Source: Rhodobacteraceae bacterium M382 | Lineage (GTDB): Bacteria > Pseudomonadota > Alphaproteobacteria > Rhodobacterales > Rhodobacteraceae | Assembly: GCA_025141015.1 (NCBI GenBank) | Contig: CP081098.1 | Span: forward strand, 2,114,501-2,178,500 | DNA: 64,000 nucleotides | Direction of reading: 5' to 3' | Shown here: positions 28,649 to 38,337 of the stretch, one piece after another | Position numbering within the stretch: position 1 is the stretch's first letter | Layout: every line of letters starts with the position of its first letter | Position numbers and translations under genes: made by a program | Notes under the pieces: model-generated | What the model was told of the DNA's origin: nothing | The model's database searches: none | The model's input: the letters and a program-made list of their open reading frames with translations, nothing else

Positions 28649-29233
28649 ATGCGCAAGATACCCGTGCAGGGCGTGCACCACATTACGCTGACAGGAGCGG
28701 ATCGCCAGACAACGATTGATTTTTGGGAGGGGGTGTTGGGAATGCCGTTCGTTTTCGAGCAGCCCAATCTGGACCGCCCGAACGAAGGGCATGTCTATTT
28801 TGATCCGGGCGACGGGCGGTTGATTACCGTGTTTACCGACGAGACCCGCAAGGGCACCCCGGACCGCACACCGACCGAACCGGGATGTGTTCATCATCTT
28901 GCCTTTAGTGTCAGTCAGGCGGTGTTTGCGCAGACAGTCGATCGTTTGGACGAACGCGGGATCAAACATTCTGGCGTGCGTGATCGCGGGTTCATGGATT
29001 CAATTTATTTCAAGGACCCTTTGGGCTTGCTCATAGAACTGGCCAGTTACCGGTTCGAACCGCCCGCCGGGCACAGCCATGTGGATGTGTTGATATGCGC
29101 GCATCGCATCCGGGTGGGACGGGGGGATCATCATATCGATCAGCGCCATCTGGCCGATGCAATAGAAGAGATCGGAGCAGCGCGCGACAGCCTGTCGAAC
29201 GACAGAACCGCCAAGGATCCGTATGGCGGCTGA
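28649..29233 (+). CDS. VOC-superfamily (glyoxalase/dioxygenase-like) protein
   Basis: A 194-residue protein of the vicinal-oxygen-chelate fold. The first ~125 residues form the domain: GVHHITLTGADRQ with a first metal His, then VHHLAFSV and LGLLIELASY with later ligands. The C-terminal ~60 residues (after YRFEPPAGH) are not typical of a second domain. Related proteins include glyoxalases and ring-cleaving dioxygenases; the substrate is unknown. GAGAGG is just upstream of ATG 28649. Confidence 0.8.
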   Translation: MRKIPVQGVHHITLTGADRQTTIDFWEGVLGMPFVFEQPNLDRPNEGHVYFDPGDGRLITVFTDETRKGTPDRTPTEPGCVHHLAFSVSQAVFAQTVDRLDERGIKHSGVRDRGFMDSIYFKDPLGLLIELASYRFEPPAGHSHVDVLICAHRIRVGRGDHHIDQRHLADAIEEIGAARDSLSNDRTAKDPYGG

Positions 29234-29243
29234 GGTGTCTCAG

Positions 29244-29259
29244 GTCACTGATCAGTGAC
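29244..29259. repeat. 16-bp perfect palindrome
   Basis: GTCACTGATCAGTGAC lies just past the VOC gene stop, without a T run. It may be an operator or a weak terminator. Confidence 0.4.
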
Positions 29260-29404
29260 GCGGGCGACCGATCCGGTGTTCGCAACAATTTAGGTCTGTG
29301 AATTGCGTTGGTGCGGCTCGCTGCCCGGGGCCGGCAAAGGCCGCCCGAGAGCATTCGGCCCTTTGACGTTGGCGCACCGCGGCATCAGATGGGAGTCACA
29401 GAAA

Positions 29405-29433
29405 AGGGTCCACAGGAATGACCTGCGGACCCT
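29405..29433 (-). terminator. Terminator of the valine-degradation operon
   Basis: AGGGTCC...GGACCCT (7 bp) with an inner CAGG/CCTG and loop AATGA. On the minus strand it is followed by TTTTCTGT, 24 bp past the mmsB stop. Confidence 0.8.
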
Positions 29434-29456
29434 GAGAGGTGAAGTGCCGGTTTTTT

Positions 29457-30329
29457 TCAGCCGCGGCTGCGTTTTTCGAACCGGGGCAACATGGCTGAGA
29501 AATCCATGCCAGTGCCATCTTCGTTTTCGACAAACTGTGCATAGAGCGCCTGGGCCAGTTCCCCCATGGGTGTGTCAGCATCAGCGCTTTGGGCGGCCTG
29601 CTGGCTCAGGCGCAGGTCCTTGAGCATCAGTTCGGCGGCAAACCCGGGTTGATAGCCATTGTCCGACGGCGATTGGGGGCCAACACCGGGGGCGGGGCAA
29701 TAGGCGTTCATGGTCCAGCTGTAGCCCGACGACGTGGAAACCACATCAAACATCTTCTGGCGATCCAGTCCCAGTTTGTCAGCCAGAGCAAAGGCTTCGC
29801 AGGTGGCGATCATGGTGACGCCCAGGATCATATTGTTGCAGATCTTGGCGGCCTGACCGGCACCGGCCTCACCACAGTGCACGGCCTTTTGGCCCATGAT
29901 GTCAAACAGCGGTTTGGCTGCGGCAAAAGCATCTGTGGAGCCGCCGGCCATGAAGGTCAGCGTTCCGGCCGAAGCGCCACCGATGCCACCAGACACCGGA
30001 GCGTCCACGAACAGCAGGCCCGCAGCCGTGCATTTTTCGGCTACGGCACGGGCGCTGTCCACATCTACGGTCGAACAATCCACCAATGCGGCCCCGGCGG
30101 TCATTGCAGGGATCACCTGATCCGCAACAGCGCGCAGGATCTGGCCGTTGGGGAGCATCGTGATGACCACATCCGCACCGGTAGCAGCCTCGGCCCCGGA
30201 GGCGGCCATGGTGACGCCCTGGATTGACACGTCTGCCATGTCAAAGCCGATCACGTCGTGGCCTTCGGCGGCGAGGTTGGCCGCCATGGGTCCCCCCATG
30301 TTGCCCAACCCGATAAATCCGATTTTCAT
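29457..30329 (-). CDS. mmsB: 3-hydroxyisobutyrate dehydrogenase
   Basis: Oxidises 3-hydroxyisobutyrate to methylmalonate semialdehyde with NAD+, a late valine-degradation step. It is 290 residues. The N-terminal Rossmann motif GFIGLGNMGGPMAANL and the catalytic-Lys segment GEAGAGQAAKICNN are typical, as is the substrate loop VDAPVSGGIGGA. Last gene of a three-gene operon; its AGGAGG site lies inside the end of the preceding hydrolase gene, so translation is coupled. A GTG three bases upstream of ATG 30329 is possible but less well spaced. Confidence 0.95.
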   Translation of the reverse strand: MKIGFIGLGNMGGPMAANLAAEGHDVIGFDMADVSIQGVTMAASGAEAATGADVVITMLPNGQILRAVADQVIPAMTAGAALVDCSTVDVDSARAVAEKCTAAGLLFVDAPVSGGIGGASAGTLTFMAGGSTDAFAAAKPLFDIMGQKAVHCGEAGAGQAAKICNNMILGVTMIATCEAFALADKLGLDRQKMFDVVSTSSGYSWTMNAYCPAPGVGPQSPSDNGYQPGFAAELMLKDLRLSQQAAQSADADTPMGELAQALYAQFVENEDGTGMDFSAMLPRFEKRSRG

Positions 30330-30332
30330 CAC

Positions 30333-31373
30333 TCAATCCTCCTGAAAAGTCAGTGCGTCGCCGCCCAGCGGTTGCAGCATCTGGCTGACCGCCACGGCGG
30401 GTACGTTTTGATCCGCATATTGCCACTGCGGGGTTCGGTCCTTGTCGATGATCGCGGCGCGGATCCCTTCGAGGAAATCGCCTTTTTCCATCGCGCGAAA
30501 GGTAAAGCGGTATTCCAGGTCCAGCGCCTTGCGGATGCTCAGGGTGCTTGCACGCAGACGGTGCAGCATTTCCACGGTGCAAGCCATTGACAGGGGCGAA
30601 TTGCGGTTCAGCGCCTTTAAGGTCTTTTGTGTAAACTCGCTGTTTTCATTGCGCAATCCATTCAGGATATCCCCAAGGGTTTCGCCGCCGAATGTGCGAT
30701 CAATGTCCGCTTGCAGCGGCCTGAGTGCGCCTGCGGGCGGTGTTTGGGCGTGGCTTGCGATATGGGAGGGATCGCCTGACGCTTCGAGCATTTCGATCAC
30801 ATCCCCCCAAGTGGCTTGCGGGAGGAAATGATCGGCAAAACCGGCCAGTATGGCGTCATCGGGGCCCATGCGGCCAGCTGTCAGCCCCAGGTATTCACCC
30901 ATCCGTCCCGGTGCCAGCGCCAGCATCAGCGAACCGCCAACGTCAGGGATTAAACCTATGCCAACCTCGGGCATGGCGATCTGGCTGCTTTCGCCCACGA
31001 CCCGGTGCGAGCCGTGACAGCCAATGCCAACGCCGCCGCCCATGGTGAACCCCTGCATAAAGCTGATCACAGGTTTGGGATATTCAAAGATCAGCGCATT
31101 GGTGCGGTATTCATCCCGCCAGAACGTGCGGCCATAGCCAAAATCGCCCTTGGTTCCGGTATCATACAGTTCGGCAATGTCGCCGCCTGCACAGAATGCC
31201 TTGTCCCCGGCTGCGTCGATCACGATCAGGGACACGTCATCATCTTCGCGCCAATTGCGCAGGGCGGTGTCGACGGCCATGCACATGTCATAGCTCATCG
31301 CGTTCAAGGCTTTGGGGCGGGTAAAGGTGATGCGCCCCGCGCGCCCCGTTACCCGAATGTCGATGTCTGTCAT
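30333..31373 (-). CDS. 3-hydroxyisobutyryl-CoA hydrolase (enoyl-CoA hydratase family)
   Basis: Likely releases 3-hydroxyisobutyrate from its CoA thioester in valine degradation. The protein is 346 residues, of the HIBCH type, longer than a simple enoyl-CoA hydratase. Crotonase motifs are visible: AFCAGGDIAELY, GGGVGIGCHGSHRV and MPEVGIGLIPDVGGS, where the Glu and Asp correspond to catalytic residues of HIBCH. ATG 31373 has AAGGA upstream; an in-frame TTG before it is rejected. It lies between the acyl-CoA dehydrogenase and mmsB genes with minimal gaps, which settles the pathway. Confidence 0.92.
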   Translation of the reverse strand: MTDIDIRVTGRAGRITFTRPKALNAMSYDMCMAVDTALRNWREDDDVSLIVIDAAGDKAFCAGGDIAELYDTGTKGDFGYGRTFWRDEYRTNALIFEYPKPVISFMQGFTMGGGVGIGCHGSHRVVGESSQIAMPEVGIGLIPDVGGSLMLALAPGRMGEYLGLTAGRMGPDDAILAGFADHFLPQATWGDVIEMLEASGDPSHIASHAQTPPAGALRPLQADIDRTFGGETLGDILNGLRNENSEFTQKTLKALNRNSPLSMACTVEMLHRLRASTLSIRKALDLEYRFTFRAMEKGDFLEGIRAAIIDKDRTPQWQYADQNVPAVAVSQMLQPLGGDALTFQED

Positions 31374-31387
31374 AACAGCGCTGTCCT

Positions 31388-32533
31388 TCAACGGTTTTCA
31401 GCCAGCAGCTGACGGGCAATGATCAGACGCATGATTTCATTGGTGCCCTCAAGGATCTGATGCACCCGCAGGTCACGCACGATTTTCTCGACGCCATAGT
31501 CGGCCAGATAGCCATAGCCGCCATGCAGTTGCAAACAGCCATTGGCCACGTCGAACGACACATCTGTCACCATCAGCTTGGCCATGGCGCAGAATTTGGA
31601 CGCATCATGAGCGCCATTGTCCAGCTTCCATGCGGCCTGACGCAAAAAGGTGCGCGCGGCCTGCAGTTTGGTTTCATATTCGGCCAGACGAAATTGCAGG
31701 GCCTGGAACTGGTCGATGGTTTTGCCAAAGGCCTTGCGTTCGCCCATGTATTGGATGGTCATGTTCAGCGCCGCCTGCGCGCCGCCCAGGGCCCCGGCGG
31801 AAATGTTCAGGCGACCCCCGTCCAGACCGGCCATGGCATAGCTGAAACCTTTGCCCTCGTCGCCGATGCGATTGTCCAGGGGGACAGCGCAATCATCAAA
31901 TTGCACCTGCGCGGTGGGTTGCGCCAGCCAGCCCATCTTTTTCTCGTTGGCACCAAACGACAGGCCGGCATTGCCGTCTTCGACCACCACGGTGGAAATC
32001 CCCTTGGGGCCGTCGTCGCCGGTGCGGACCATGGTGACATAGGCATCAGAATACCCGCCACCAGAGATGAACGCCTTGGTCCCGTTCAAAACATAGGTGT
32101 CATTTGTTTTTTCGGCGCGTGTTTTCAGCGCTGCGGCGTCAGACCCAGAGCCGGGTTCCGTCAGGCAATAGGAAAACACCTTTTCCATGGTGCACAGTTG
32201 GGGCAACCATTTCTGTTTGGTTTCTTCGCTGCCGAATTTGTCGATCATCCCACCGCACATATTGTGGATCGACAGGAACGATCCGACGGCGGGGCAGGAC
32301 ATGGCCAGCGCTTCAAAAACCAGCGTGGCGTCCAGCCGCGACAGGCCGGAGCCGCCGTATTCTTCGGAGACATACAGCCCACCAAAGCCCAGTTCACCAA
32401 CCCGGGGCCACAGCTCCTTTGGGATGGTGCCTTCGGATTCCCACTGTTGGGCGAAAGGCGCAATGTTTTCCTGCCCAAAGGCCAAGGCCATGTCGAATAT
32501 CGCGGTTTGTTCCTCGGTCGGTGCGAAATCCAT
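31388..32533 (-). CDS. Acyl-CoA dehydrogenase, probably isobutyryl-CoA dehydrogenase
   Basis: FAD enzyme that introduces the alpha-beta double bond in isobutyryl-CoA, giving methacrylyl-CoA. It is 381 residues. Characteristic segments are YCLTEPGSGSDAAALKT, FISGGGYSDAY, LHGGYGYLADYGVEKIVRD and the C-terminal ILEGTNEIMRLIIARQLL with the catalytic-base Glu. First gene of the valine operon; AAGGGG precedes the ATG. The isobutyryl assignment rests on the operon partners, since many acyl-CoA dehydrogenases are alike. The methacrylyl-CoA hydratase needed for the next step is not in the window. Confidence 0.9.
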   Translation of the reverse strand: MDFAPTEEQTAIFDMALAFGQENIAPFAQQWESEGTIPKELWPRVGELGFGGLYVSEEYGGSGLSRLDATLVFEALAMSCPAVGSFLSIHNMCGGMIDKFGSEETKQKWLPQLCTMEKVFSYCLTEPGSGSDAAALKTRAEKTNDTYVLNGTKAFISGGGYSDAYVTMVRTGDDGPKGISTVVVEDGNAGLSFGANEKKMGWLAQPTAQVQFDDCAVPLDNRIGDEGKGFSYAMAGLDGGRLNISAGALGGAQAALNMTIQYMGERKAFGKTIDQFQALQFRLAEYETKLQAARTFLRQAAWKLDNGAHDASKFCAMAKLMVTDVSFDVANGCLQLHGGYGYLADYGVEKIVRDLRVHQILEGTNEIMRLIIARQLLAENR

Positions 32534-32597
32534 GCGTATCCCCTTTTTCGATCTGTCGGCGGCGCGTCTGTTACCTGAATTGAACGGTTGTTCTATT

Positions 32598-32619
32598 ACT
32601 CCTGAATTCTTACAGGAGT
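32598..32619. promoter_or_regulatory. Inverted repeat upstream of the valine operon
   Basis: ACTCCTG (32598-32604) and CAGGAGT (32613-32619), spacer 8 bp, lie about 65 bp before the operon ATG. An 8-bp direct repeat, CCTGAATT, at 32573 and 32601 partly overlaps. Candidate operator; no regulator gene adjoins. Confidence 0.4.
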
Positions 32620-32730
32620 TTTGCAGGCAGGGGAAAGAAAAAGCCGCACGCCATCCCGAGTGGTGACAAACTGCCCCAGCAGCATGGGGACAGCGGGTCG
32701 CCGGGTCGGGGCTGTATCAGGGTATCCGCC

Positions 32731-33042
32731 TCAGCCCGGGCGATCTTCGAGCAGTTCGATTTCGACAAATGCGCATTCAAAGTCATTTGCATTGATGACA
32801 TCGTGTTCGACCCCAATTTCGCGATAGTACGGCACGCCTCGGGTCATCTCTGCCATGATACGCTGCCCATCGCCCAGGTCGATTTCCAGAACCCCGTCGA
32901 ATTGGGGAACAACGACATAATCATGGGCGTGGCGGTGCCAGCCGGTGTTGTCGCCGCGGTTTTTGAACCGCCATTCCGTGACCAGAACACGTTCGTTCCG
33001 TATCATCACGGTCGGAACCGCTGATCCTGCCTGTGTGCACAT
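32731..33042 (-). CDS. Small cupin-domain protein
   Basis: A single-domain cupin of 103 residues. Motif 1 is recognisable as HRHAHDYVVVPQFDG, with two His and a downstream Gln/Asp replacing the usual Glu. Motif 2 lies around EIGVEHDVINAND, with a single His. Metal binding is therefore plausible. GGAGGA seven bases upstream strongly supports the ATG at 33042. Substrate and role are unknown. It is not part of an obvious operon. Confidence 0.8.
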   Translation of the reverse strand: MCTQAGSAVPTVMIRNERVLVTEWRFKNRGDNTGWHRHAHDYVVVPQFDGVLEIDLGDGQRIMAEMTRGVPYYREIGVEHDVINANDFECAFVEIELLEDRPG

Positions 33043-33214
33043 TTCGATGTCCTCCGTTGCTCACCACAGACCATACTATCCGTCCCCAAACGGGTCGAAA
33101 GCGCCAGTTGTTCCTGCTGGGTCGTGCCAGGCGGGGCCGCGACAAGGCCGGATTGAGTGTAAAGCCGCGGACCATTGCACCAGATTGCGCCGGTGGAGCG
33201 GGTGTCAGATGCAA

Positions 33215-33245
33215 CAAAAAACCCCCGACCGGTTGGATCGGGGGT
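33215..33245 (-). terminator. Terminator of the DUF3604 gene
   Basis: ACCCCCGA / TCGGGGGT (8-bp stem, 9-nt loop). On the minus strand it runs into TTTTTTGTTGC, a classical intrinsic terminator. Confidence 0.88.
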
Positions 33246-33270
33246 GTGCTGTTTCAACATTGACGCCGGT

Positions 33271-35196
33271 TCAACCCTGTGGCGTGTACCAGATTGGCGA
33301 TGAATAGGCGCGTTCCTGATGGATCAGCTGCGCTTCTTCGGGGAGTTCGATGCCAAAACGGATTTTGTCATAGACAACCCAGCGTGGCGTGGGAATCTCC
33401 AGCACCCGCACATAGTAGAAAGCGCGCTCCTCTGGATCAAAGTCGGGATCGGTCCAGACGGCCGTCAGTTCAGAAGCACCGATCGTGTTGCTCCAGCTGG
33501 CCGTTTCCAGATCCACCGTATTGCCGACGGCAGGAACCTTGCCATCTGCGTCAGCTGTTCGCTCGCCCGACCAGACGACGTCATAGACTTTTTCCTCGAG
33601 CGAACCATCGGTGTTCATCCAGCCTTTGACGACCTGCATACGATCCAGGTTGGCACCGATCGGGTCCCTCAGGGCCACCAGCATAAAGGTCGGGGCACCG
33701 TCACCGACGCGTTCGCGCAGATCGCCGCCCATTGGCACACCTTTTTCATAGCCTGCGACCGCTGGAGAGCGGGTGCGCAGGTCATCGTCGTTGAATTCCC
33801 AGCCGCCAAAGAAGCGCAGACCGATGCGCGGTCCGGTGGTGGCATAGGTTTCACGCCGCTTGAACGCATCATAGATCGCTTCGCGGGTGTTTTCGGTGGC
33901 CCAGACAGCCGTATAGCCCGAGGCGACCAGCTTGTGCCCGTCGATCTGACCCAGCTTGCTCTTGATGAAGGGGTGTTCGATCCGGGTGGGTGACGGTTCG
34001 ACACTGACGGATTTGGAAAAGAAGTTTTCCTCCTCGGCGGTGGTCAGGCCGGTGTGGCTGTCGGTGGCACCGCCCAAACCGAATTTGTACGGGTTGGTCC
34101 CGAATTTGGCTTCCAGCGCCAGACCTTGCTTCAACGCTTCGCGGGCGTATTCGCCCTTGAGCATTTCGTCGGTTTTCAGCTCGGTCAGGTCCAGATTTCC
34201 CACATCCCAGTTTTCGTAATCTGCGAATTCATCGTTGGGGCTCAGGAAGGGATGCGCTTCGCCATCACCCTTGATCTGGGTGATCTCGTAATGCGGTTCC
34301 CATTTGGCGCGCTGCTCGACATAATCCTGATCGACGACCCCACCGTGATACGTGCCTTCGGTCGGGAACATCCAGCCATTGGACAGGTTGCCATTGTGCG
34401 AGAACGCGACCGCACGACCACCGGTTTTCTCCTGATAGGCCTCTAACCACTTGTACAGATCATGCGGATCGGTGCTGCCATAAGGTTCCTGGGTGACGGG
34501 TGGTACCATCTGCAAGGCACGCGCTGCCCCATCGCGCAGCATCACATTGCGGTGCAGGTTGAACCCCTTGGGCACGCTGGTCCATTCAAAACCGATGAAG
34601 GCGCTGAAAGTGCCGGGCTCATTGTGATGTTCGGCCGCTTTGACGATTTTTTCCCAGGTAAAGGAATATGGATCGGCCCCTGGGCTATAGGATTCCAGCA
34701 ACAGTTCAGGAAGTGTGCCCTGGGCAAAGTTGGTGATGAGGTCAAAGGCAGATTCACCTGCCGCGGCGCCCCCCTCCTTGTATCCTTCGTACCATTTGCG
34801 CCCTTTGGGATCGGCCAGCACGGCGGGTTTGCCAGCCTGCAGATCAGGCGCGAACCCCATCAGGTCAGTGTGGTCAGTCAGGACCATCCAATCCAGCGGC
34901 CGGCTGAGTTTGACAGGTTGGCCGGTTGACGATTTGATCTGTTCGCCCTTGGCAAACCGCCAGGCATCATCCGGTCCCAGAATGTTGCCAAAGGCACCGG
35001 CGTCCAGCGACAGACCGGTGTGCAGATGTGTTTCGCCCCATAATGGCCGCGCTGGAAAAGTTCGATTGGCATAGGGTGAATATGGTTTTTCGGGAAATGT
35101 CCCTTCGGCGGCTTCGTGGGACGGGGTGACCTGAGCCTGGGCGCTATGCAGGCCCAGAACCAAAGGCACACACATAGCCGTTAACAGCAATCTCAT
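33271..35196 (-). CDS. DUF3604 exported protein with PHP-like motifs
   Basis: A 641-residue secreted protein with a signal peptide ([19 protein letters not shown]). The DUF3604 domain shows the PHP-like metal motif [15 protein letters not shown] near residue 55, [11 protein letters not shown] near 105, and later [10 protein letters not shown], suggesting a metal-dependent hydrolase. The substrate is unknown. AGGAGGT is perfectly placed before the ATG. No partner genes adjoin. The family is common in marine bacteria. Confidence 0.88.
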   Translation of the reverse strand: MRLLLTAMCVPLVLGLHSAQAQVTPSHEAAEGTFPEKPYSPYANRTFPARPLWGETHLHTGLSLDAGAFGNILGPDDAWRFAKGEQIKSSTGQPVKLSRPLDWMVLTDHTDLMGFAPDLQAGKPAVLADPKGRKWYEGYKEGGAAAGESAFDLITNFAQGTLPELLLESYSPGADPYSFTWEKIVKAAEHHNEPGTFSAFIGFEWTSVPKGFNLHRNVMLRDGAARALQMVPPVTQEPYGSTDPHDLYKWLEAYQEKTGGRAVAFSHNGNLSNGWMFPTEGTYHGGVVDQDYVEQRAKWEPHYEITQIKGDGEAHPFLSPNDEFADYENWDVGNLDLTELKTDEMLKGEYAREALKQGLALEAKFGTNPYKFGLGGATDSHTGLTTAEEENFFSKSVSVEPSPTRIEHPFIKSKLGQIDGHKLVASGYTAVWATENTREAIYDAFKRRETYATTGPRIGLRFFGGWEFNDDDLRTRSPAVAGYEKGVPMGGDLRERVGDGAPTFMLVALRDPIGANLDRMQVVKGWMNTDGSLEEKVYDVVWSGERTADADGKVPAVGNTVDLETASWSNTIGASELTAVWTDPDFDPEERAFYYVRVLEIPTPRWVVYDKIRFGIELPEEAQLIHQERAYSSPIWYTPQG

Positions 35197-35424
35197 TTCT
35201 ACCTCCTATATGAATTTCTAATCTATCTCGGGTAACCGACATTATTTTTCGGTGTGTTATGGAATTAGATTATCGTGATTTTTGGTTTTTTCAAACGTTC
35301 ATATTCTAAGTCGCGATTTTGATTGGTTTATCGGGGCGTTCGAGCCCAATCTGTATTGCCAATTAGATGGCTTACGTGATGGGGATTTCGGGCCTGGGGG
35401 CAAAGTTTGACCGGATAAACCGGA

Positions 35425-36549
35425 TTACAGATCGGTGTGAAACTCTTCGATCAGATGGCGGACCACGGCGGGGCCGGGTGCCTCACCGCGGGCCAGGGCA
35501 GTGGCATGGACCTGTCGTTGCCGGGTGGCGCTGGTGCCATTTCGGGCAATCCCAACCAGGGTTTCGATTTCCTGTTGGGTGCCCAAGGCTTCGGTATCTT
35601 CGGACAGAATGTCGCTCAACTCTTCCAGCAGGTCGACCTGGGGTTTGATCGACCGGTCGCCAAAATCAATCAACCCTTCGTCCACGCCATAGCGTTGTGC
35701 CCGCCAGCGGTTTTCACCGATCAGGAAGCGATCATAGGCCCGCCAGCGCATGTTGCGGGCGCGCAGTCGTGACAACATGCGCACCAATGCCTGAACCAAT
35801 GCCGCCAACGCCAGCGTGTGTTCCAACCGGGGTGAGACATCCATGATCCGGGTTTCCAGCGTCGGGAACCGATGGGATGGGCGCAAATCCCACCAGATCT
35901 TGGTGGTGTCTTCGATCACGCCCAGTTCGATCAACGTGCCGGTGGTGCGTTCATATTCCGCCCAGCTTTTGAAATCCGGCGGCAGGCCGGTGCGCGGCAG
36001 GTTGTCAAACACGGTCAACCGATAAGACGCCAACCCGGTGTCTTCGCCATTCCAATAGGGCGACGATGTGGACAGCGCCAACAGATGGGGCAGGAAATAG
36101 GCCAGCTGGGGCAACAGGTCGATACGGGCGGCCTGATCCTCGACCCCGACATGAACGTGCATGCCACAGATCAGCATCCGTCGCACGACGGACCCCAGAG
36201 CCGAACGCAGGTTGTCATAGCGATCCATCGGCGTGTGGTGCTGTTCTTTCCAATTGGCAAATGGGTGGCAGGAGACGGCAATGGGCGAAAGCCCGAATTG
36301 GGCGGCGCATTTCGAGATACCCGACCGCAGACGTTTCAGATCCTGGCGCGCGTCTTCAATGGTGGCGCAGACCCGGGTGCCGACTTCGATCTGGCACCGC
36401 AGGTATTCAGGGCTGACCTGGCCTTCCAGCTCGGCCCGGCAGGCCTGCATCAGCGCCTCGGGGGCTTCGGCCAGGTTTAGGCTGTCCTGGTCGACCAGCA
36501 GGTATTCTTCTTCGATGCCCAATGTAAGCGACGGCATGGAAATGGCCAT
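35425..36549 (-). CDS. Carboxylate-amine ligase (GCS2/YbdK family)
   Basis: An ATP-grasp-like ligase of 374 residues of the glutamate-cysteine ligase type 2 family, which joins a carboxylate to an amine. Family hallmarks include [14 protein letters not shown] at the N-terminus, [10 protein letters not shown], and ETRIMDVSP. The YbdK group shows weak gamma-glutamylcysteine synthesis in E. coli; the real substrates are unknown. GGGAGGA supports the ATG at 36549. It stands alone, divergent from the DsrE-like gene. Confidence 0.9.
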   Translation of the reverse strand: MAISMPSLTLGIEEEYLLVDQDSLNLAEAPEALMQACRAELEGQVSPEYLRCQIEVGTRVCATIEDARQDLKRLRSGISKCAAQFGLSPIAVSCHPFANWKEQHHTPMDRYDNLRSALGSVVRRMLICGMHVHVGVEDQAARIDLLPQLAYFLPHLLALSTSSPYWNGEDTGLASYRLTVFDNLPRTGLPPDFKSWAEYERTTGTLIELGVIEDTTKIWWDLRPSHRFPTLETRIMDVSPRLEHTLALAALVQALVRMLSRLRARNMRWRAYDRFLIGENRWRAQRYGVDEGLIDFGDRSIKPQVDLLEELSDILSEDTEALGTQQEIETLVGIARNGTSATRQRQVHATALARGEAPGPAVVRHLIEEFHTDL

Positions 36550-36671
36550 GACGCAATCCTCCCCTGAATGGGATCAGTCTGACGCAACAGGATAAAAAGG
36601 CCAATGGTCGAATTGGCGCATGACGGGGGCCGGGCAAACACTCCAGCGCAGGAGGGTATGATTTAAAACAA

Positions 36672-36687
36672 GTTCCAGTTTTGGAAT
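36672..36687. promoter_or_regulatory. SqrR/BigR-like site before the DsrE gene
   Basis: GTTC-CAGTTTTG-GAAT matches the ATTC-N8-GAAT site described for the persulfide-responsive repressor SqrR (and relative BigR) at 7 of 8 defined bases. It lies 40 bp before the DsrE ATG, near a promoter position. The repressor gene is not in the window. Confidence 0.5.
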
Positions 36688-36726
36688 GTGTATTACCCCA
36701 TGGGGATGTCGATTCAGGAGAAACAA

Positions 36727-37188
36727 ATGAAAGGTCGCCTATTCCCCATTCTTGCAGTCATCGCGATGGTCGTGACACTGGTCACGGCCGCACAGCCCGC
36801 GCAGGCGGAAACAGATACCCCCCGAGGGTTGTTTGTAAACCTGACCACCGATGACACATGGTCCGCTGCCAAAGCCATTATGTTCGCCCATCAGAAGTCG
36901 TTGAAGAACGGTCATGAAACAGCGATCTGGTTGAATGTGCGTGCCGTCTATCTGGCGGACAAGAAACGCCCAAGCCACGTTCACGGGTTGATGGCCGAAC
37001 AGGGGATTTCGATCCAGGACATGTTGAGCGCCTTTATCGCCGACGGCGGCACGGTGATCACGTGTGGGGCATGTTCCAAGGCGGCAGGATTGACCCAGTT
37101 CGATTATATTGACGGCATCATCATGGGCAGTTGGCCGGTTGTCGAAGGATGGCTGTTCCGGGACGGGATGCAGACGCTCGCCTGGTAG
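36727..37188 (+). CDS. Exported DsrE/DsrF-like sulfur-relay protein
   Basis: A 153-residue protein with a signal peptide (LFPILAVIAMVVTLVTAAQPAQA) and a DsrE-like fold. The C-terminal half has ITCGACSKAAG, a Cys pair positioned like the sulfur-carrying Cys of DsrE proteins. Periplasmic members of this group handle persulfide or thiol sulfur. AGGAG five to six bases before ATG 36727 settles the start. A SqrR-like operator precedes it, which agrees with a role in sulfide or persulfide stress. Confidence 0.8.
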   Translation: MKGRLFPILAVIAMVVTLVTAAQPAQAETDTPRGLFVNLTTDDTWSAAKAIMFAHQKSLKNGHETAIWLNVRAVYLADKKRPSHVHGLMAEQGISIQDMLSAFIADGGTVITCGACSKAAGLTQFDYIDGIIMGSWPVVEGWLFRDGMQTLAW

Positions 37189-37220
37189 GGGGCGCTTGTC
37201 GCTGTGCCGTTTATCCCCAA

Positions 37221-37250
37221 GGCCCCCCGAAGCAGATGTTCCGGGGGGCT
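37221..37250. terminator. Hairpin between convergent DsrE and rsgA genes
   Basis: GCCCCCCG / CGGGGGGC (8-bp stem, 12-nt loop) between two convergent stops. T runs on both sides are short, so it may act weakly in both directions. Confidence 0.55.
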
Positions 37251-37260
37251 GATTTGGGTG

Positions 37261-38337
37261 TCAGCGGCGTTTGGTCGATTGCACGGCCCTGATGTGCTTT
37301 TTCAGAGTCCGCGCCTCTGCTTTACGCTCGAGCATTGATTTGGCGTTAAAGGCCTCTTCGGCCACCAGTTTTTTCCACCGTTGCAGGCGGGCGTGATCAA
37401 TTTCGCCCGCCGCCAGGGCTGCCTGTATGGCACAGCCGGGTTCAGTGTCATGGGCACAGTCGCGGAAACGACAACCATGGGCCAATTCGGTCAGATCGGC
37501 AAAAACGCTGGCGACGCCCTGATTGGCATCGGTCAGCTGCAGTTCGCGCATACCCGGCGTGTCCAGCACCATGCCGCCACCGGGCAATTGGTGCAGCTGT
37601 CGCCGTGTTGTTGTGTGCCGGCCTTTGGCATCATCTTCGCGAATGGCACCGGTTTCAGCCGAATTCTCGCCGGTCAGCGCATTGACCAAAGTGGACTTCC
37701 CCACCCCGGACGACCCGAGAAAGGCCAGGGTCTGACCCGGTTTGCGCCAATCGGTCAGCTGCGTTGCGACGTCCGTATCCTTGGCGTTCAGGGCCAGAAC
37801 CACGATCTGATCAGAGATGGATTGCGCCTGTTGGACAAAGGCGGCGGGATCGACGCACAGGTCGGATTTGGTCAGCAAGATGACGGGTGTCACCTCTGCC
37901 TCGAAGGCGAGAGCCACATAGCGTTCCAGCCGGGCGAGGTTGAAATCCTGATTGCACGACGACACGATAAACACGGTGTCCACATTGGCGGCAATCAGCT
38001 GAATGCTGCGCCCGGTTCCAGGCGCGCGCCGTTTGATCAGGCTCTTGCGGTCCAGCGGTTCGCTTTTGGTCGGGGTTTCCAGATCCAGCAACAGCCAATC
38101 TCCGACCACCACGTCGGGCAACTGCGGGATCAGGGTGTCGATGCCATCGCCCAGTACATGCAACTGGGTGCGATGCGCCTCTATCACGCGGACGGGGGGC
38201 GTTTGTGTCAGCTGATCCAGGCTGGTCTGCTGCGAGAAATAGGCGCTCCAGCCAAGGGATTCCAGAAACGAAGGATCACGTTTGTTCAGATCGGTTGAGG
38301 ATGAACCGGAGAAAAATTGGGAAAAGTCCCGTGTCAT
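37261..38337 (-). CDS. rsgA: Ribosome small-subunit-dependent GTPase A
   Basis: A circularly permuted GTPase of 358 residues that helps late maturation of the 30S subunit. An OB-like N-terminal domain precedes the G domain (LTKSD as G4, then GSSGVGKST as G1, DTPGM as G3), and a zinc-binding tail follows (CRFRDCAHDTEPGC). The C-terminus is basic. The ribosome site is weak (AGAAGA). A 6-bp hairpin, GTCCGG-CCT-CCGGAC, sits at 38355-38369 just upstream. Confidence 0.94.
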   Translation of the reverse strand: MTRDFSQFFSGSSSTDLNKRDPSFLESLGWSAYFSQQTSLDQLTQTPPVRVIEAHRTQLHVLGDGIDTLIPQLPDVVVGDWLLLDLETPTKSEPLDRKSLIKRRAPGTGRSIQLIAANVDTVFIVSSCNQDFNLARLERYVALAFEAEVTPVILLTKSDLCVDPAAFVQQAQSISDQIVVLALNAKDTDVATQLTDWRKPGQTLAFLGSSGVGKSTLVNALTGENSAETGAIREDDAKGRHTTTRRQLHQLPGGGMVLDTPGMRELQLTDANQGVASVFADLTELAHGCRFRDCAHDTEPGCAIQAALAAGEIDHARLQRWKKLVAEEAFNAKSMLERKAEARTLKKHIRAVQSTKRR

